From Isoetes taiwanensis (Eukaryota > Streptophyta > Lycopodiopsida > Isoetales > Isoetaceae), in NCBI GenBank assembly GCA_021234155.1, contig JAJEKV010000020.1, positions 5,380,563 to 5,444,562 on the forward strand: 64,000 bases of DNA, read 5' to 3'. A program made the translations under genes and the position numbers. This document shows positions 12,601 to 24,375 of this stretch, in pieces. Within the stretch, counting starts at the first letter, position 1. Each line of letters starts with the position of its first letter. A model generated the notes under the pieces. That model did no database searches, was not told the origin of the DNA, and worked only from the letters and a program-made list of their open reading frames with translations.

Positions 12601-13459
12601 ATATGGTTCAATGGCAGATGGATGACTTGGACTAGATTCAAATCCATTATTAATGGAACCTCTTCTGACAAGGTTTTATTTAAACATATTGTTAGTAAAG
12701 TTTCCAACCTCAGTCTTCATAATGCTGTCTCAGCTAGGATTGACTGGCATCACAGAGATAAGAATATCTACAAAGTTGCTAATATTTACAAGTCTTTGGC
12801 CAACATAAATCAATCATCTAAAGCTTGCCTCTATTGGAATCTTTCTGTTGACACTGGAAATGCTCTTTTTTAGAAACGTGTGGAATTCTCACTGTGCTCC
12901 AAAAATCCCATACTTCATTTGGTTGCTTGCTAACAAAAGCATTCCAAATATGGAGACCCTATCTAGACATCACCTGCCAGCTAATGATCCTAATAATTCT
13001 GCCATAAGTTCTTTATGCCCCTTGAAGAGTAATGGCATTGAGGACATTGAGCATATTTTTAATTGTCCTAAGATATCTAGCTTCTGGAATTGGTTTCAGC
13101 AGGTTTTCAACATCAGGAAGCAAGGGAGTATTGTTAGTTTTATTATGACTGATAACAAATTTAAAAATTCAATCTCCTTTATTGCTTTATGGAATATTTG
13201 GAAACACAGAAATAGATGTTTGCATGGGGGACATAATCCTTCTCCTCTTTGGATCAAATGGCAAGTTATTTTTGATATTGAGCTCACTGCTACTGCACAC
13301 AAATTCAGAAATTGTGGTCTTCAAATAGATAATAATTGGCTTACAGTTGGGAATTTTACTGGCTTTTATGGTTCTTTTAAACTTTTCTGTAATCAATCAT
13401 TATCTAATATTGAACCCGTTGATGCTAGATTATCTGAGGAGCTGCAAGCACAAGTTTAA
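9616..13459 (+). pseudogene. LINE-A ORF2: AP endonuclease, reverse transcriptase, zinc domain
   Basis: The protein begins MKIMTWNLRG, the first motif of the APE-type endonuclease, followed by GDFNNTP, LDRFYIS and SDHQP. The reverse transcriptase follows with RPISLTNSTYK, LDFSKAFDTV and GVRQGCPLAPYLF. The YADD catalytic box expected near 11,730 is destroyed: the sequence reads LLQYIHLAFF. The C-terminal region has a Cys/His cluster with HIFNCPKISSFW, typical of the zf-RVT domain. Stops or frame changes occur at 9790, about 10,330, 10,965, 11,415 and 11,790. It is a dead copy. Domain assignments rest on well-conserved motifs. Confidence 0.85.
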
Positions 13460-14229
13460 TGTTGACCTTGATGACACTGAAGTTGACAAATACCAGTCAA
13501 GGAAATTATCTGTTCACAGAATCTGGGATTATAATATGTGGTCAGGATCAGTGAGGGGAAGACTAATTCAGTCTATTCAGCAAGTACAGCAGAAAGAAAT
13601 CATATGGGGCAGTGAATTCTCCAAAGAAACATACCTCATGTTCATCCTCTTTTGGTTTCTGGAAAACAACAGTGCAAACATGACTGACCAGCAGTTTGAG
13701 TTCTACAGGGAGTGCTGGCCAGGGCAGATTGCTATGGTACCATGATCCACCTTATGTCCACTTGTAACTCAGACAGGCTTGTTGAGTTAGTCAATTGGGG
13801 AAATAATGGAAGACCTATCCTTCAGCCTCAATTCCGTGATTACTTCCACTTCCTTGATACCTATGACTTCTAATTTCTGTTTACTCAACTTATTTTGTCT
13901 TAGCTTTGCCCAGGTTTTTGGCCTTACAGTGACTGCAGAAAGCTTCAGGATCTTCTCTACTCTAAAACAATTTGGATCTGGACGACTTGCTTGCAGAAAT
14001 TCTCTGATGCCTTTATCAGAGATATCTTCTATTTTTGGACTTGTCTATACATTGTGTACTTAGAACTAAAACTTTTGGCAATTTGCTGTTATTGGATTGA
14101 GTATTTTAAGCTCAATTCTATATTTTGATGATCATTCTCTATGATCATAACTTTATGTTTCTTTATTTTCCATAATTAATGACTAAAAAGCTTCACTCTT
14201 TCAAAAAAAAAAAAAAAAAAAAATCTAAT

Positions 14230-15622
14230 TCATCGTAACTTGCGGCATCTCCAAAAATATTTTCATGATGTCCAGAGGTGCAAAGGATACGAGATTTTGA
14301 TTAATCTTTATAACTTGTTCCGTATCCAGATATTCCCGTGCTTTTTAGTAATGCAAGAGGTATTTTCGAGCTTACAATGTGGATGTTGATTTGAACAGAA
14401 CATCAATATCTGTGGTCGAGGACATAATCAAATTTGTGGTCAAGGACATACTCAAGTTTGTAACCATAAGGCCGCTTTGTCTACTAACAACATCCATTCT
14501 TGTAGGGTTACATGCTTATATGCTTCCATGGCCACGAACTCTTGGTGGCGTTGCACAACAAATACGGTTTCATAAAAATATAGACCATGTGATTGTCATT
14601 GTAGATGTTATGACCATAGTAACTGGATATGAATTTACAGAATTAAGCAATCACAAATTTGACATAGACAAGGATTGCTTAGAGACAGAAGTGCTTGCTG
14701 CTACAATGAAACCTCAAATACACAGAAGTGGCCGAAATGATGCATCCACATGCAATGCGATATACTAGAATACATGACAACTAGAAAAGGCAAAGTGCAT
14801 TTTCTCCTCTCACATTTGCAATTCATAGAACTTGGATTGAATCATAATGCTATAGAGAATTGATATATTCTACTCTTTTGTGCTATTGCCAATTCTATTG
14901 TGTTTGGGCCTATATGAACACAAAGTTACAACCATTAATCTATATTTTTGCATTTTTGTTCGACATATCATTCATTGTCTTTCTCTCAACCACTCATGAC
15001 TTTGTCTTGCATAAAACCTTAAAATTAATGCCCATTATATGAGTTGAATATATAAATTTATAGGTTCATTCTATAATCTATAAATACGTAAATACGAATA
15101 AAGTACAATTGTCTTGCATGTTAGGCCAACTCATGATAGGTAGCACCAAATTTTTTGCTATATGTATTTGAATACATCTATAACTTCATCATTCTTTGCA
15201 ATGCAATCTTAAGTATGCCTGCCAATGCCGGTCGCTGTTACTAGTTTATTACAGTGTTTAGTTTTATAAAGCCTAGTTTAGTATGAATATCGATTTAATA
15301 GGAAGTTATCATCCTCCATTAATAGGAAGTTTGATATTTTTTATGTTCAAGTCATGAGCTTTCGCACTTTTGTAGGTGAAGCATAACAATTGTATAGACA
15401 ATTGAATCTTTCTTATACCATGTGCAAAAATTATAGTATAATACAAGTTGCTAGATATACAAAACAAAAAGAAAAATGTAATATGGGCTGGCATGTTAGA
15501 AACTAGAACCATGCTAGATAATTAAATGAAACAACAAGGTGGAAGGCAAAAAAGTCCAAGGTGACCATGAATAAAAGGCTATGAAGGGCAACATCAGGCA
15601 ACAGTAATTTCATTTCAGAATC
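14230..15622. other. Non-coding, no gene recognised
   Basis: A frame from 14,379 to 14,768 is open for 129 codons but starts with GTG and shows no domain, signal or codon pattern that I can support. Nothing else is seen. Confidence 0.35.
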
Positions 15623-15766
15623 ATGACAAAGTTTAACTTGGGCATTCTAGTTCTTGTTTTCTTGTTAGGAATTATACGACCATCTTTGCAAAAATCTCCT
15701 CCTTCTCCTCCTCATTTTCCCTCTCCACCACCACCTCTTCCCTCTCCACCACCACCCTTCAAATAG
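15623..15766 (+). CDS. Putative small secreted proline-rich (extensin-like) peptide
   Basis: An intact 47-codon frame with an ATG start. Residues 1-23 form a typical signal peptide: Lys3, a hydrophobic core LGILVLVFLLGII, then a polar break at RPSLQK. The mature part is made of SPPSPP, PSPPPPLP and PSPPPPFK. Ser-Pro(3-5) blocks are the glycosylation motif of extensins and related hydroxyproline-rich cell-wall proteins. The length suits a signalling or cell-wall peptide rather than a structural extensin. There is no long gene around it, and transcription is unproven. Low-complexity frames can arise by chance, but signal peptide plus SPPPP in one frame with a stop makes it worth listing. Confidence 0.4.
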   Translation: MTKFNLGILVLVFLLGIIRPSLQKSPPSPPHFPSPPPPLPSPPPPFK

Positions 15767-16250
15767 TGAACTTATATATGGTTTATGTAACATGTATTTT
15801 AACATTTTACTTATATAATCCTTATGTAGCATGCATTTGCGCTAATGTAATGGCCATGTATGTACATGAATAACCTTTAGACTAAGGTAAGTCCTTGAAC
15901 TTTTCTTTAGACATACAGAATGCTCCTCCTTTATTTCTTCAAATCCACAGTTATGAACTTATAATGTCCTTATGTAACTGATCAGGAGGTTCCTAGAAAT
16001 AAATTCTTGTGCTCTTGCATTTTACCTATTATATAACGATGGACGCCCAAGCATTCTGAAGCAATTTTGTTTTTCAGCAAAAGGATCTGCCTTGTCTAAA
16101 TCTGTGTATCTCTATGAAGCATGTTTTTTACAGACTAGTGCTTGAGCTAGTATTTTTTGCACCCCTCCTTGCTTTGGCGGCATGTGTTATTTTGCTTCTC
16201 TTGAGATGGCTGAGAGGGGTGCTTCACTTCAGCTTGAAGGTACTTGCTGA

Positions 16251-16290
16251 TGTTGCTAATTTAGCAGGGGGTTCAAATCCCCAAGCAACA
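16251..16290 (+). repeat. tRNA-like acceptor/T-arm relic
   Basis: The 7-nt arms TGTTGCT (16251-16257) and AGCAACA (16284-16290) pair perfectly. Just inside the 3' arm is GGGGTTCAAATCCCC, a T-arm with a consensus B box. The D and anticodon arms are missing. It looks like an internally deleted tRNA gene or SINE head. A functional tRNA is not supported. Confidence 0.35.
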
Positions 16291-16872
16291 TTTTCAAATG
16301 GGTTTTATTTTATTTGTTCTTAACTTGTCAATTCAACTTGCTCTTGTTAAGTTTTTCGTAGGCCATGAATATCAACATATCTATGTGTTCTTCCAATCTG
16401 ATTTAATTTCCCATTTTCCATTTGCATGCAGTGGCAGGTTCATGGGCATTTCTACAATGGGCATTGCAGTCACATAATTGCTTGAAGTTGTCCTTTGTTA
16501 TTTCAATTTTCCAGTTTTTCTATTTATCTGTTCTTCTAGTTCTGGATCTGTAGCATCATATAGTGTATATTGACCTCTATGCTGAGCTGGAAAATAGGGT
16601 TCGGCCCCATTAATTTCAGTCCGAGGGCTGTGGTTCTTGGAGAGGGAAAGATAGCATGGTCTCTTCATCAAGGGCCCAAAATGAGCAGTTATATGAGATA
16701 AAAAGTTCTGATGATGTTGAGTAATACTAGTACGTATCCAATTGCGAATCCATAGCCACTAGAGTTTGATTAACATCCCCTGTGCCACCTCTTTAGCCTC
16801 ACAGTCATATCTATCTTTCTGGATTGCCCCTTGTAAAGGGACAATTCCTTAGGAGAGGGTGGATTTGGGCGT

Positions 16873-17205
16873 CTGATCATATCTTATGTCTTAGACATAT
16901 CTAATGATCTAACGACACAATTACTGGTTGTATTCTTGGCAGTAAAAAGTAGTTTTATATTCTAGATGAATATGGGCCTGTGATTTTTGGCTTTTCGTGT
17001 ACCAAAAAATTTCTTGGCCCATGGAAAATTTCATTTTGCCCTGATCAGTTTTATTTAAAAAAACGAAAAATTTGGTGGAGATTTGTCTTTGGCATCTGAG
17101 CATATTCTTGGCATATGTAATGATCTAATGGCACAGTTACTGGTTGTATTTTCGGTGGTGAAAAATGTTTTTGTACTTTCTTATATGAATATGAGCCTAA
17201 GTGAA
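16873..17205. repeat. Direct repeat of about 105 bp, two copies
   Basis: A stretch from 16,873 to about 16,980 (TAATGATCTAACGACACAAT and onward) recurs at about 17,095-17,200 with roughly 80% identity. The spacer between them, about 16,985-17,090, recurs in diverged form at 18,798-18,920, so the whole block is a dispersed repeat. Confidence 0.6.
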
Positions 17206-17704
17206 ACGTTCCTAGTGCGTTTAGCACTTGGATCATAAATACAAATTAAAGATCGCTCAACTTATGGATAATGGAACAAATAATTAATGATATTTACTCA
17301 AGAGCGATGAAAATATGACAATCCTCATCTCCCGAAGTTAAGACAATATGGTCCAAGTCATGGAAAGAGTAGTCTCTAAAGAAGGTGAATAGGATGCTAT
17401 ATACATCATATGCACATCCTTAACTAAATTTTTGAAAAGAATAATGCAGATAACTCCAAAGTCTTCTAGGTATGCATGTTGCTCAACCGCTTGTCCCTTC
17501 GGCACCGACAAAGAGGTGAGTTCGTTCGGCAGAAGTATCTTATCTTCTTATCTTCCACTTAAACAGGCAAGACTTAATATTAAAACAAAGGAATTTGACT
17601 TCACCAAGCAATAAAAAATACAAAGACCTAATAGAGAAACCTGTGCATACAAAAAGGAGGAATTGTATTGGAAAAGGGCAAAATTGAGCATTTATGCAAC
17701 ATGA

Positions 17705-17780
17705 GTGTTCTATGATGGATTCAAACCCAGATCTTCAAGACAACAACCTTAAGGACTAACCAACTGGCCTACAATAGTTT
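17705..17780 (-). repeat. tRNA-derived SINE head or tRNA pseudogene
   Basis: On the minus strand TAGGCCAGTTGG resembles the A box (D-arm) and, about 35 nt later, GGTTTGAATCC matches the B box (T-arm). The T-stem has mismatches and no complete acceptor stem is seen, so a working tRNA is unlikely. A tRNA-derived SINE is the simplest reading. Confidence 0.4.
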
Positions 17781-18363
17781 TAATCAAAGACGATAGCGTT
17801 ATTTGGAAAGATTTTAAAATATAACAGAGGGTTTGTTGGATGTGTAGACATGCCGACAAGAGCAGGATCAAGATGATGAAGCAGAACATGCCGATTTCCA
17901 GAAACATCATCTTATATGATGGTTTTAAGCCCTGGTTAAGCGCCATATTGCACTTGCACAGATTGTTAAGTTTCTTCTTTGGATCGATAGATTATCAGGG
18001 CTTTTGGATATGACCACGAACTGCAGACAGCAACAACAAGGCTCCAGTTGAGATGTTAGAGGTAGACAAGGCATGGCAAGCTGGGTTAGATGCCGAATAG
18101 AAGCAAAATCAACATCTTTCTACAAGGAATTCCAAGCTCCATCCACAAATACAATAAGCAAGTAAGTAATAACGGCTTCAAGCCATCACAGATTCCATTG
18201 TCTTCAGCTCTGGTTAACCCACCGATCCTCTTTGCTCCTTTCTCCTGCAAGTATCCTCTGGTGCGCACAGAAGCTCAAGAGCAATCCCGGGTCCTTTTAA
18301 ATATTATGCTAATAGCTATAAATAAAAGCTATCTTTCCTTTTCTAGAAGTTGATCCCCAAGTA
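17781..18363. other. Non-coding, nothing recognised
   Basis: No domain, RNA or repeat structure that I can support. Confidence 0.35.
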
Positions 18364-18567
18364 TAAGGGTGCTTTCCCATGAGATTGGCGACCTGAGAAT
18401 CTGGATCCAAAGTCAAAAACTTGAGCGTTGAGAAATGCTTGGTGATTACTTTTGATTCAGGTCAAAAACCTGAGTCTTTGAGGTCGAGGCGCCCATGGGA
18501 ACCTTCATGCCTTGATCTGGACCTCAAGAAAACCTTGAGGTCAGAGGCCCATGGGAAAGCACCCTAA
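18364..18567. mobile_element. Tourist/Harbinger-like MITE with TAA duplications
   Basis: The element proper is 18,367-18,564 (198 bp). Its ends are perfect 15-bp inverted repeats, GGGTGCTTTCCCATG, and it is flanked by TAA at 18,364-18,366 and 18,565-18,567. A 3-bp TAA/TTA duplication with GG-starting inverted repeats is the signature of PIF/Harbinger elements and their Tourist MITEs. The interior repeats CCTGAG and GACCTC motifs around several CAAAAACTTGAG-like stretches. It has no coding capacity. Confidence 0.85.
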
Positions 18568-18998
18568 GAAGTATCTTTTTATTTCTACAGATTCTTGGCC
18601 TAATAATCTCCTCCAGCTATTCGAATTCAGATATTTTTTCCTATTCTTACTACAAATATCTATCATGCCTGGTAAACCGTATTCGATTTGGTTTCCAACC
18701 ATTGTATTTCTTTTCCATAACTAAATATTTGTAACCAAAGGTTAACAAAATAAGGATCGTTAACTTACACTGCAACCCCCTAGGCATGTCACACTAAGGT
18801 TTTTGGCCTTTTGGATGCCAAATAATTTCTTTGACATTCAGAAACTTATTTTGCCTTAATCAATTTTTTTTTAAGGAAATTTAAAAGATTGGTGGAAATT
18901 TATCTTCGACTATCTCGACCTTTGTTGTGCTCTATCTAGCAGATGAGTTTCAAGCGACAATTTAAGCAAGGAATCGGGGAGTTTTTGTTTGCAGCCAT

Positions 18999-19660
18999 AG
19001 GTACGCACTTTGTTGTAGGATTGATGAACTTAATAAAGGAGCTTTTATTGATCTATGCAAAATATGCAGAATGAAATGCCTAGACTCCTATGATGGATGC
19101 CTAGACTTCTGTGCTTGCTGGGTACACTGAGAATGGACATTGCAATGTGACCTTCCAACATTTTTAGTCCAAGGGTGAAAGCATGCTACGGTGTACCACT
19201 TTTGGAACCCTCAAAAGTACCTACACTGGGTACTTTTAAAACTGGTACTTTCTGTTTTCTCTTCCCATTAAAATCAATTCAAAAATTTTGAATTGAAGGT
19301 CAATAACATGTTAATCTATAGTATTAGTGGGTAACAATACTATTAAAGATTAAAATGAATGAATCAACTCTCAAACTTATTGCTTATTGAGACATTTATG
19401 CAAGTTCCCAGTACCTAGTGCTGGGTACTTTTCTGGGTAGTTTTGCACTCCCTAAAAAGAACTTTAGATGGTACACCCTAGCATGCTTTCACCCCCAAGT
19501 TAAAGAAAAACATGCCATATCGCATTACGATTGTCATTCCTTTAAGAATGGATGAGAATGGCTCCACAAATATCCTTGAAGCATGCAAGAATGTGCAAAA
19601 ATGTCTGCATTGAAAGAAGGCAAAAAAATATATAGTTACATTGGGTTGCAGTTACGTCTT
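18999..19660 (+). pseudogene. PPR-protein relic interrupted by a MITE
   Basis: Fragments match the repeat pattern of plant pentatricopeptide-repeat proteins. LLLIYAKYAE near 19,035 corresponds to LIDMYAKCG. TSVLAGYTENGHCN at about 19,098-19,140 corresponds to the start of the next repeat. After the inserted MITE, ILEACKN and KMSALKEGKKIYSYI (about 19,570-19,650) correspond to the consensus ILPACANLSALKEGKKIHSYI, with a one-base frame change. Stops lie between the pieces. PPR proteins act in RNA processing in organelles; this copy is dead. Assignment is by motif recognition over short stretches. Confidence 0.45.
19173..19494. mobile_element. MITE inside the PPR relic
   Basis: The inverted ends are 26 bp with one mismatch, beginning GGGTGAAAGCATGCTA (left 19,173-19,198; right 19,469-19,494). 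The 322-bp body is AT-rich, with inner inverted copies of CTGGGTACTTTT. The flanks read tCCAAg on the left and cCCAAg on the right, so the duplication is CCAA or CCAAG depending on where the end is placed. I cannot fix the superfamily. Confidence 0.75.
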
Positions 19661-19840
19661 CTTGCTCTGGTGGCCTTCTCAAACAGCGAGTGTGGAAGTA
19701 TTGAGGAGCTTCAACAACTTTTATCCAAATGTAGCTTTGGAAGGAAGGGATCTATTTTATCAAATAATGCACTTTTATTACCAAAATCATGCCCATCAGA
19801 TTTTGTAAACGGCCGCAAAGCTGAGATTTTAAAACTCTAA

Positions 19841-20600
19841 TGAGTAATCATATAGCAATATTTTGGATTTTGGATGAAAAAAGATTTTAGAATTAAGTAG
19901 CATGGAGACTCCCTGCTGCACGAACAACAACTAAAGTCATGTTGATAGAAAAGTGTTGAATATGACATGCCTCTTGCAGTATCAATAGTAATGCATGGAA
20001 TATGATTTTGGACAAATCCGAAGAGGTTGTATGTACAAGTCTGGGAGCCAATGACCTAACTAGCAGTATATGCCAAGTAAAAGATGGGAAGATGGCTAAG
20101 GGCAATCTGGCTCTTGCATGCTATGATTGATACCTATAGGTGGCAAAGTACTCGACTTTAACTTGCAACACTCGTAGGACCTTAAAAGTAACTGATTGGA
20201 TCAAATATGATCTCAGAGAGATTGTCACCTTCCACCTAAAATGACTATTTCGAGTCTAGAAAGCCTTTCTGACTCACAGTCAAGTCCACAACGACATATC
20301 ATATACTTTTAGAAGGTGGTCAATATGGGGGTCACTTGCCTTTTAAACCATGCTTACACAATGAGCATGGGTCCACAATGCCTTAAAGCATGCTGAAAAG
20401 AGAAACGAGCCATTTGGTTCTCCATATGGAATGTCTAGGAACAGAGGTGCATACAAGTGTTGGATGTAATAGTTTGTGTTAACTGAAAAAAAAATTGGCC
20501 CCTTAGGGCTACAAAAAGGTGGCATATATATTAGAGGAGATGGTATATATAAACATAAAAAAATAACCATGAAAACACTAGAATAAGCAAATAGTGTTTT
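19841..20600. other. Non-coding, nothing recognised
   Basis: No gene or structured repeat seen. The LINE-C tail begins at about 20,601. Confidence 0.35.
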
Positions 20601-20860
20601 ATTTTTTTTGTTGAAGGACGTCAGACTTTATTTAATCAAAGAATCAAATACAAGTATAATTGCAAAGACAGGAATAAAATCTCAGCAGATAAGCAGAGAC
20701 CCACCGAGTGAAGCAACCTACCTAAGCATAAGAACGCACATCCAAATACTCCTCAAAGATCAATCGCCTCTTACGAGGAGCGAGTTAAGAACATTGATAC
20801 GACTTAGCAATGTGACCTTGAGCTTCTTGGAGAACACGGTTATCTGCCACATCCAAACCT

Positions 20861-21940
20861 TTAAAGATTACCGGTCTTCGCCTTTTTCAAATAGTCCAAA
20901 GCACCCACGTTGCTGCAAGATGAAAAGCCTGGCTTTGTAACTCCGTCCAAGTAGTTGAGTAAATTGCCAAGAACACTTTGTCTGAGGTGATCACACATAA
21001 AAAAGTAGTGTTCGATGGTCTCAGATTCACGCTTGCATACTGGGCACTGATATGATATTCTAGAGTTTAACTTGTGGACAAGCACATTAACCCGAAGACA
21101 TCAGTGAAGAATCTGCCACCAAAGAACTGCCACTTTAGGATGAAGTAGCTTATCCCATGCCCAAGACCACATCTGCTGCCATTGAACGGGAAGAAGTTGA
21201 AGGGGCCACTTATTAGAAGGAGGAAGAATATCAGTATCAAGCAATAACTTATACATAGAGTTCACAAGTTTGCACTCCTTAACCTCCTCACAATAAACCC
21301 ATATCAACATAACTTCTTGGTGTGGAAGAGTTGGCTGTAGATAGTCAACAACGGTTTGCCAAAGAGCTCTATCCCATTGCCCCAACAAAAACTTTAGCTA
21401 AAACGCCTTCCATGACAACAGCTAGCCTGAGTCATATCATGTTGCAATAGTTAAGATTCCTTCCATTTTCCAACATCGTTGAGTCAATGTGCACACTGTA
21501 ACACAAAGTGGTGTATTGTTTGCTAGGGGAATCCACCAACAAGGTGCATTCAACTGAGCACAAGTGACTGGACTGATGTGAAATAATATTTTAACTGTGT
21601 GTCAGGAATCTAACAATCCCTTTAAAAATGGAGAAGCATTATGATAAGTCCGCAACTCATAGAATAGACTTCATAGAAGAACATATTTAAGTGTGAATTT
21701 ACCGAAAGGAATGCAGTGGGTAAGAGCATGTGCAAGAAGTCATAACCCATGAGAATCATCCTTACTCATGAGAACCATCCAAATGGATTTTGAGATCAAA
21801 ACTTTACTCTGCAAATGGATATCAATCATGCTCAAACCTCCAGGAAACTTAGGTTTTATACACTTAGACCATGTAATCTTTACCATAGCTCCTGCTTCAT
21901 TTCCACCCCAAATAAAGTTTCTGATAACATTCACAATTTC
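20861..21940 (-). pseudogene. LINE-C ORF2, C-terminal part with zinc domain
   Basis: In element order the pieces are NFIWGG...WSKCIKPKFPGGL (21,934-21,740), the common motif after reverse transcriptase, then the linker region SNKWPLQLLPVQWQQMW and WAWDKLLHPKVAVLWW (21,388-21,101), then CPVCKRESETIEHYFFMCDH (about 21,040-20,980), the zf-RVT Cys-Cys-His-Cys. The pieces are in different frames. This lineage is closer to LINE-D at 46 kb (WKWAWNTLPPPKIRTLLW) than to LINE-A or LINE-B. Confidence 0.7.
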
Positions 21941-23789
21941 GTGAAACTTTGATTAGGGAGCAAGAATGGAAGAAGCCATATAGACATGCGTGTTGCTCAA
22001 GACATGCTTGGCAATTGTTAGCCTTCAGGGCAGAGAGAGTTTAGTAGTATCCCATCAAAAAAGGTGCCTCTGCAACCCCTCTATTATGATATTTCAAGCA
22101 TCAAAAATCGAGACATGAATACCCACAGGGATACAAGAAGGTTGGTTGCCTTCCCATGAGGAAACACCTTCCAGGGCTAGGCAAGAACACAAGATGGAAC
22201 TTCAACATCTAGAATCTATAATGCAGAACACTTTTGCCAACCGACCAAAACTCCAGAGGCTAAAAAAAATATGACAATCAGAAGCTTGGGCATTTTGGAT
22301 TTTTTTTTTTTTTTTTTTTTTTTTTTGAAGGCAAGGTAGGACTTAGTATATGGCATACCATGGAAGGTATACTTTAATATGGATATCATAAAGCTCATTA
22401 ACATGCTTCTTATAAAATGAAGCATATGTAGATGTCAGGGCCAGTTTTGAGGTTTAAAAACAACTTAAAGTTTACTGAGCATCGATCAAATCCTGCATTG
22501 TAAGGTCTGCTACCCTCCTTCTTCTAAAGATATTCAGCAACAGATCGAGTTTATCAGCTGGATAATTGGTGAAGTCCAGCAGTACCAGCACATGAGCTTC
22601 CCTTTTCTGTTGCCATTTATAGTATAAGTTCATAAAATACTGCCTCAAGTTGTTGTGCCTCCATGCATCAGGCCTATTTAGAACTTTTTTAATGGCTGAG
22701 GCATGAATCATTTCTTGCTTTAACTGGATGAACAGATCTTCTTCCTCGATCTTAGCAAGACTTGAGTATTCATCGTCTGAATCATATGCCATCCCCATCT
22801 CCCTTTCTGCTGCACCAACTCTATTGAGTCTCTTCACTGCTGTGCAATACAACATCACGGATTGTTAGCTTTATAACAAAAAAATCATACAGTCCTTGAA
22901 AACTGCCAATGGTGTTCCACTCTTTATCATAACTTTTCCCTTTAACTGCCCTGTGTGCAATTGCTGAGTCTATCAGTGATGTCAGAAAGGCCTGTTTAAT
23001 CCAAATCAGACTTGGAGTTTTATTTCAATTGCAACCCTGTTCCTGTGCTTCCAAATTGCCCAGCAGCTCAAGGATCTTGTTGTATTCAGTAGCCTATTGC
23101 CAGTGTTGAGAAATTCCAAAATACATGAGTCATCATCAGTCCCTTTATTAACTTGTGCAGCCCAGCTCCAGAATTCTTGGATTACAGGGCATAGGAAGAC
23201 ATGGTTAGAGGTCTCGATTTCTCCACATCCTAATGGACATACTTCAGAGATAGAATTGTCAAATTTTGCCCTCCTGTGGTTTGTAGTTAGACTCTGATGT
23301 AAGATTAGCCAACCAAAAGTTTTGATTTTGTTTGCTGTATAATTCTTCCAACCTTGAGCACAAACAACAGCTAGTGTTTCCTCCTCACAATTCCAGAGTT
23401 GGGTTGCTTTGGATGGTTTATGGTTTACCAAGTTCTTATAAATCTCATTCACATAATAGATCTCTTTTCCTCTTAAATGCCATTGATTTGAACTCTCACA
23501 CAATCAATGTTGTTAAAAAACGCGATTTTTATTCATAAAATACTTTTTTAAAAATCCGTACGTATTTATGAAGATTTTTATGTTTTCGTATAGTCAATCG
23601 TCCCAAATTTTTTTTTTCCCCCAAAATAGTTTCATGCATGTTTAGGGTTTAGGGCAGCAAAAACTTCTGTGGCAAAACCTTCCCGTGGCCGCTGTAGCCG
23701 ATCCGATTCTCACTGTGGCAGAAAACTCCCTGTTTGTCTGTGGCCGATTCTCCCTGTGGCAACTGGCAAAGAACTCCATGTAGCTATTG

Positions 23790-23930
23790 TGGCAAAGAAC
23801 TCCTTGTGTCGATTCTATTATGGCAAAGAACCCTGTGGCAAAGAACTCCCTGTGTCGATTCTATTATGGCAAAGAACCCTGTGGCAAAGAACTCCCTGTG
23901 TCGATTCTATTATGGCTGTCTGTACACTAG
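23790..23930. repeat. Tandem repeat within the hAT-like element, unit about 50 bp
   Basis: GGCAAAGAACTCCCTGTGTC followed by GATTCTATTATGGCAAAGAA is repeated two to three times, with shorter degenerate units upstream from about 23,655. Confidence 0.75.
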
Positions 23931-24375
23931 TGGGCAGGGAGCTTCCTCTTTAGCATAGCAGGAAACAAGGGCATATCTATGGCTGCATCAAGGTAATCTG
24001 GCTTTCAAGGTTTATTCTTAGCTTTAGTGTTTAGAAAAGCTTATTATTGTGGTTGATTTGCATTCCACAGTCACAGTAGCTCCATTGCAGATGAGACAAG
24101 CCGTGAATAGATCAGAAATATCTTGGACGATTTAGCCAAGGCTGTTTATCCTGGACTTGTTTACCCAGGACGATTTAGCCAGGGCATCATGTTAAGGTAG
24201 ATGTTTTTCTCTCTCTTGGACTAGTACTAGTTAAACATGATGTATCTATACAGTTCTGGCATGTGCAAAGATTTTGCAGCCGATCATTGAATTGATTGTC
24301 GGATGTTTTTTTTCCCTCTCATTTGCCATTTCTTTTTTCCACACAAATGGATTTGCTTAGCCCTTTACATGTTGT

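Larger units (their letters stand above)
8213..14220 (+). mobile_element. L1-type LINE (LINE-A), near full length, inactive
   Basis: A non-LTR retrotransposon with an ORF1 remnant, an ORF2 encoding endonuclease, reverse transcriptase and a C-terminal zinc domain, and a 3' poly-A tail at about 14203-14220. The 9-bp sequence AAATCTAAT occurs directly before it (8204-8212) and directly after the tail (14221-14229), a plausible target-site duplication. Several stops and frameshifts and loss of the catalytic YADD box mean it cannot move by itself. The 5' end probably lacks the usual N-terminal ORF1 domain, so it is slightly 5'-truncated. Confidence 0.85.

Noticed and set aside
14379-14768. 129-codon open frame after LINE-A
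   Set aside because: It starts with GTG, has no domain, signal or repeat, and lies in AT-rich DNA where such frames occur by chance.
17705-17780. Functional tRNA gene on the minus strand
   Set aside because: A and B boxes are present, but the T-stem has mismatches and no complete acceptor stem or anticodon arm can be folded.
19583-19840. 85-codon frame as a separate gene
   Set aside because: Only its first 20 codons are PPR-like; it is the 3' part of the interrupted PPR relic.
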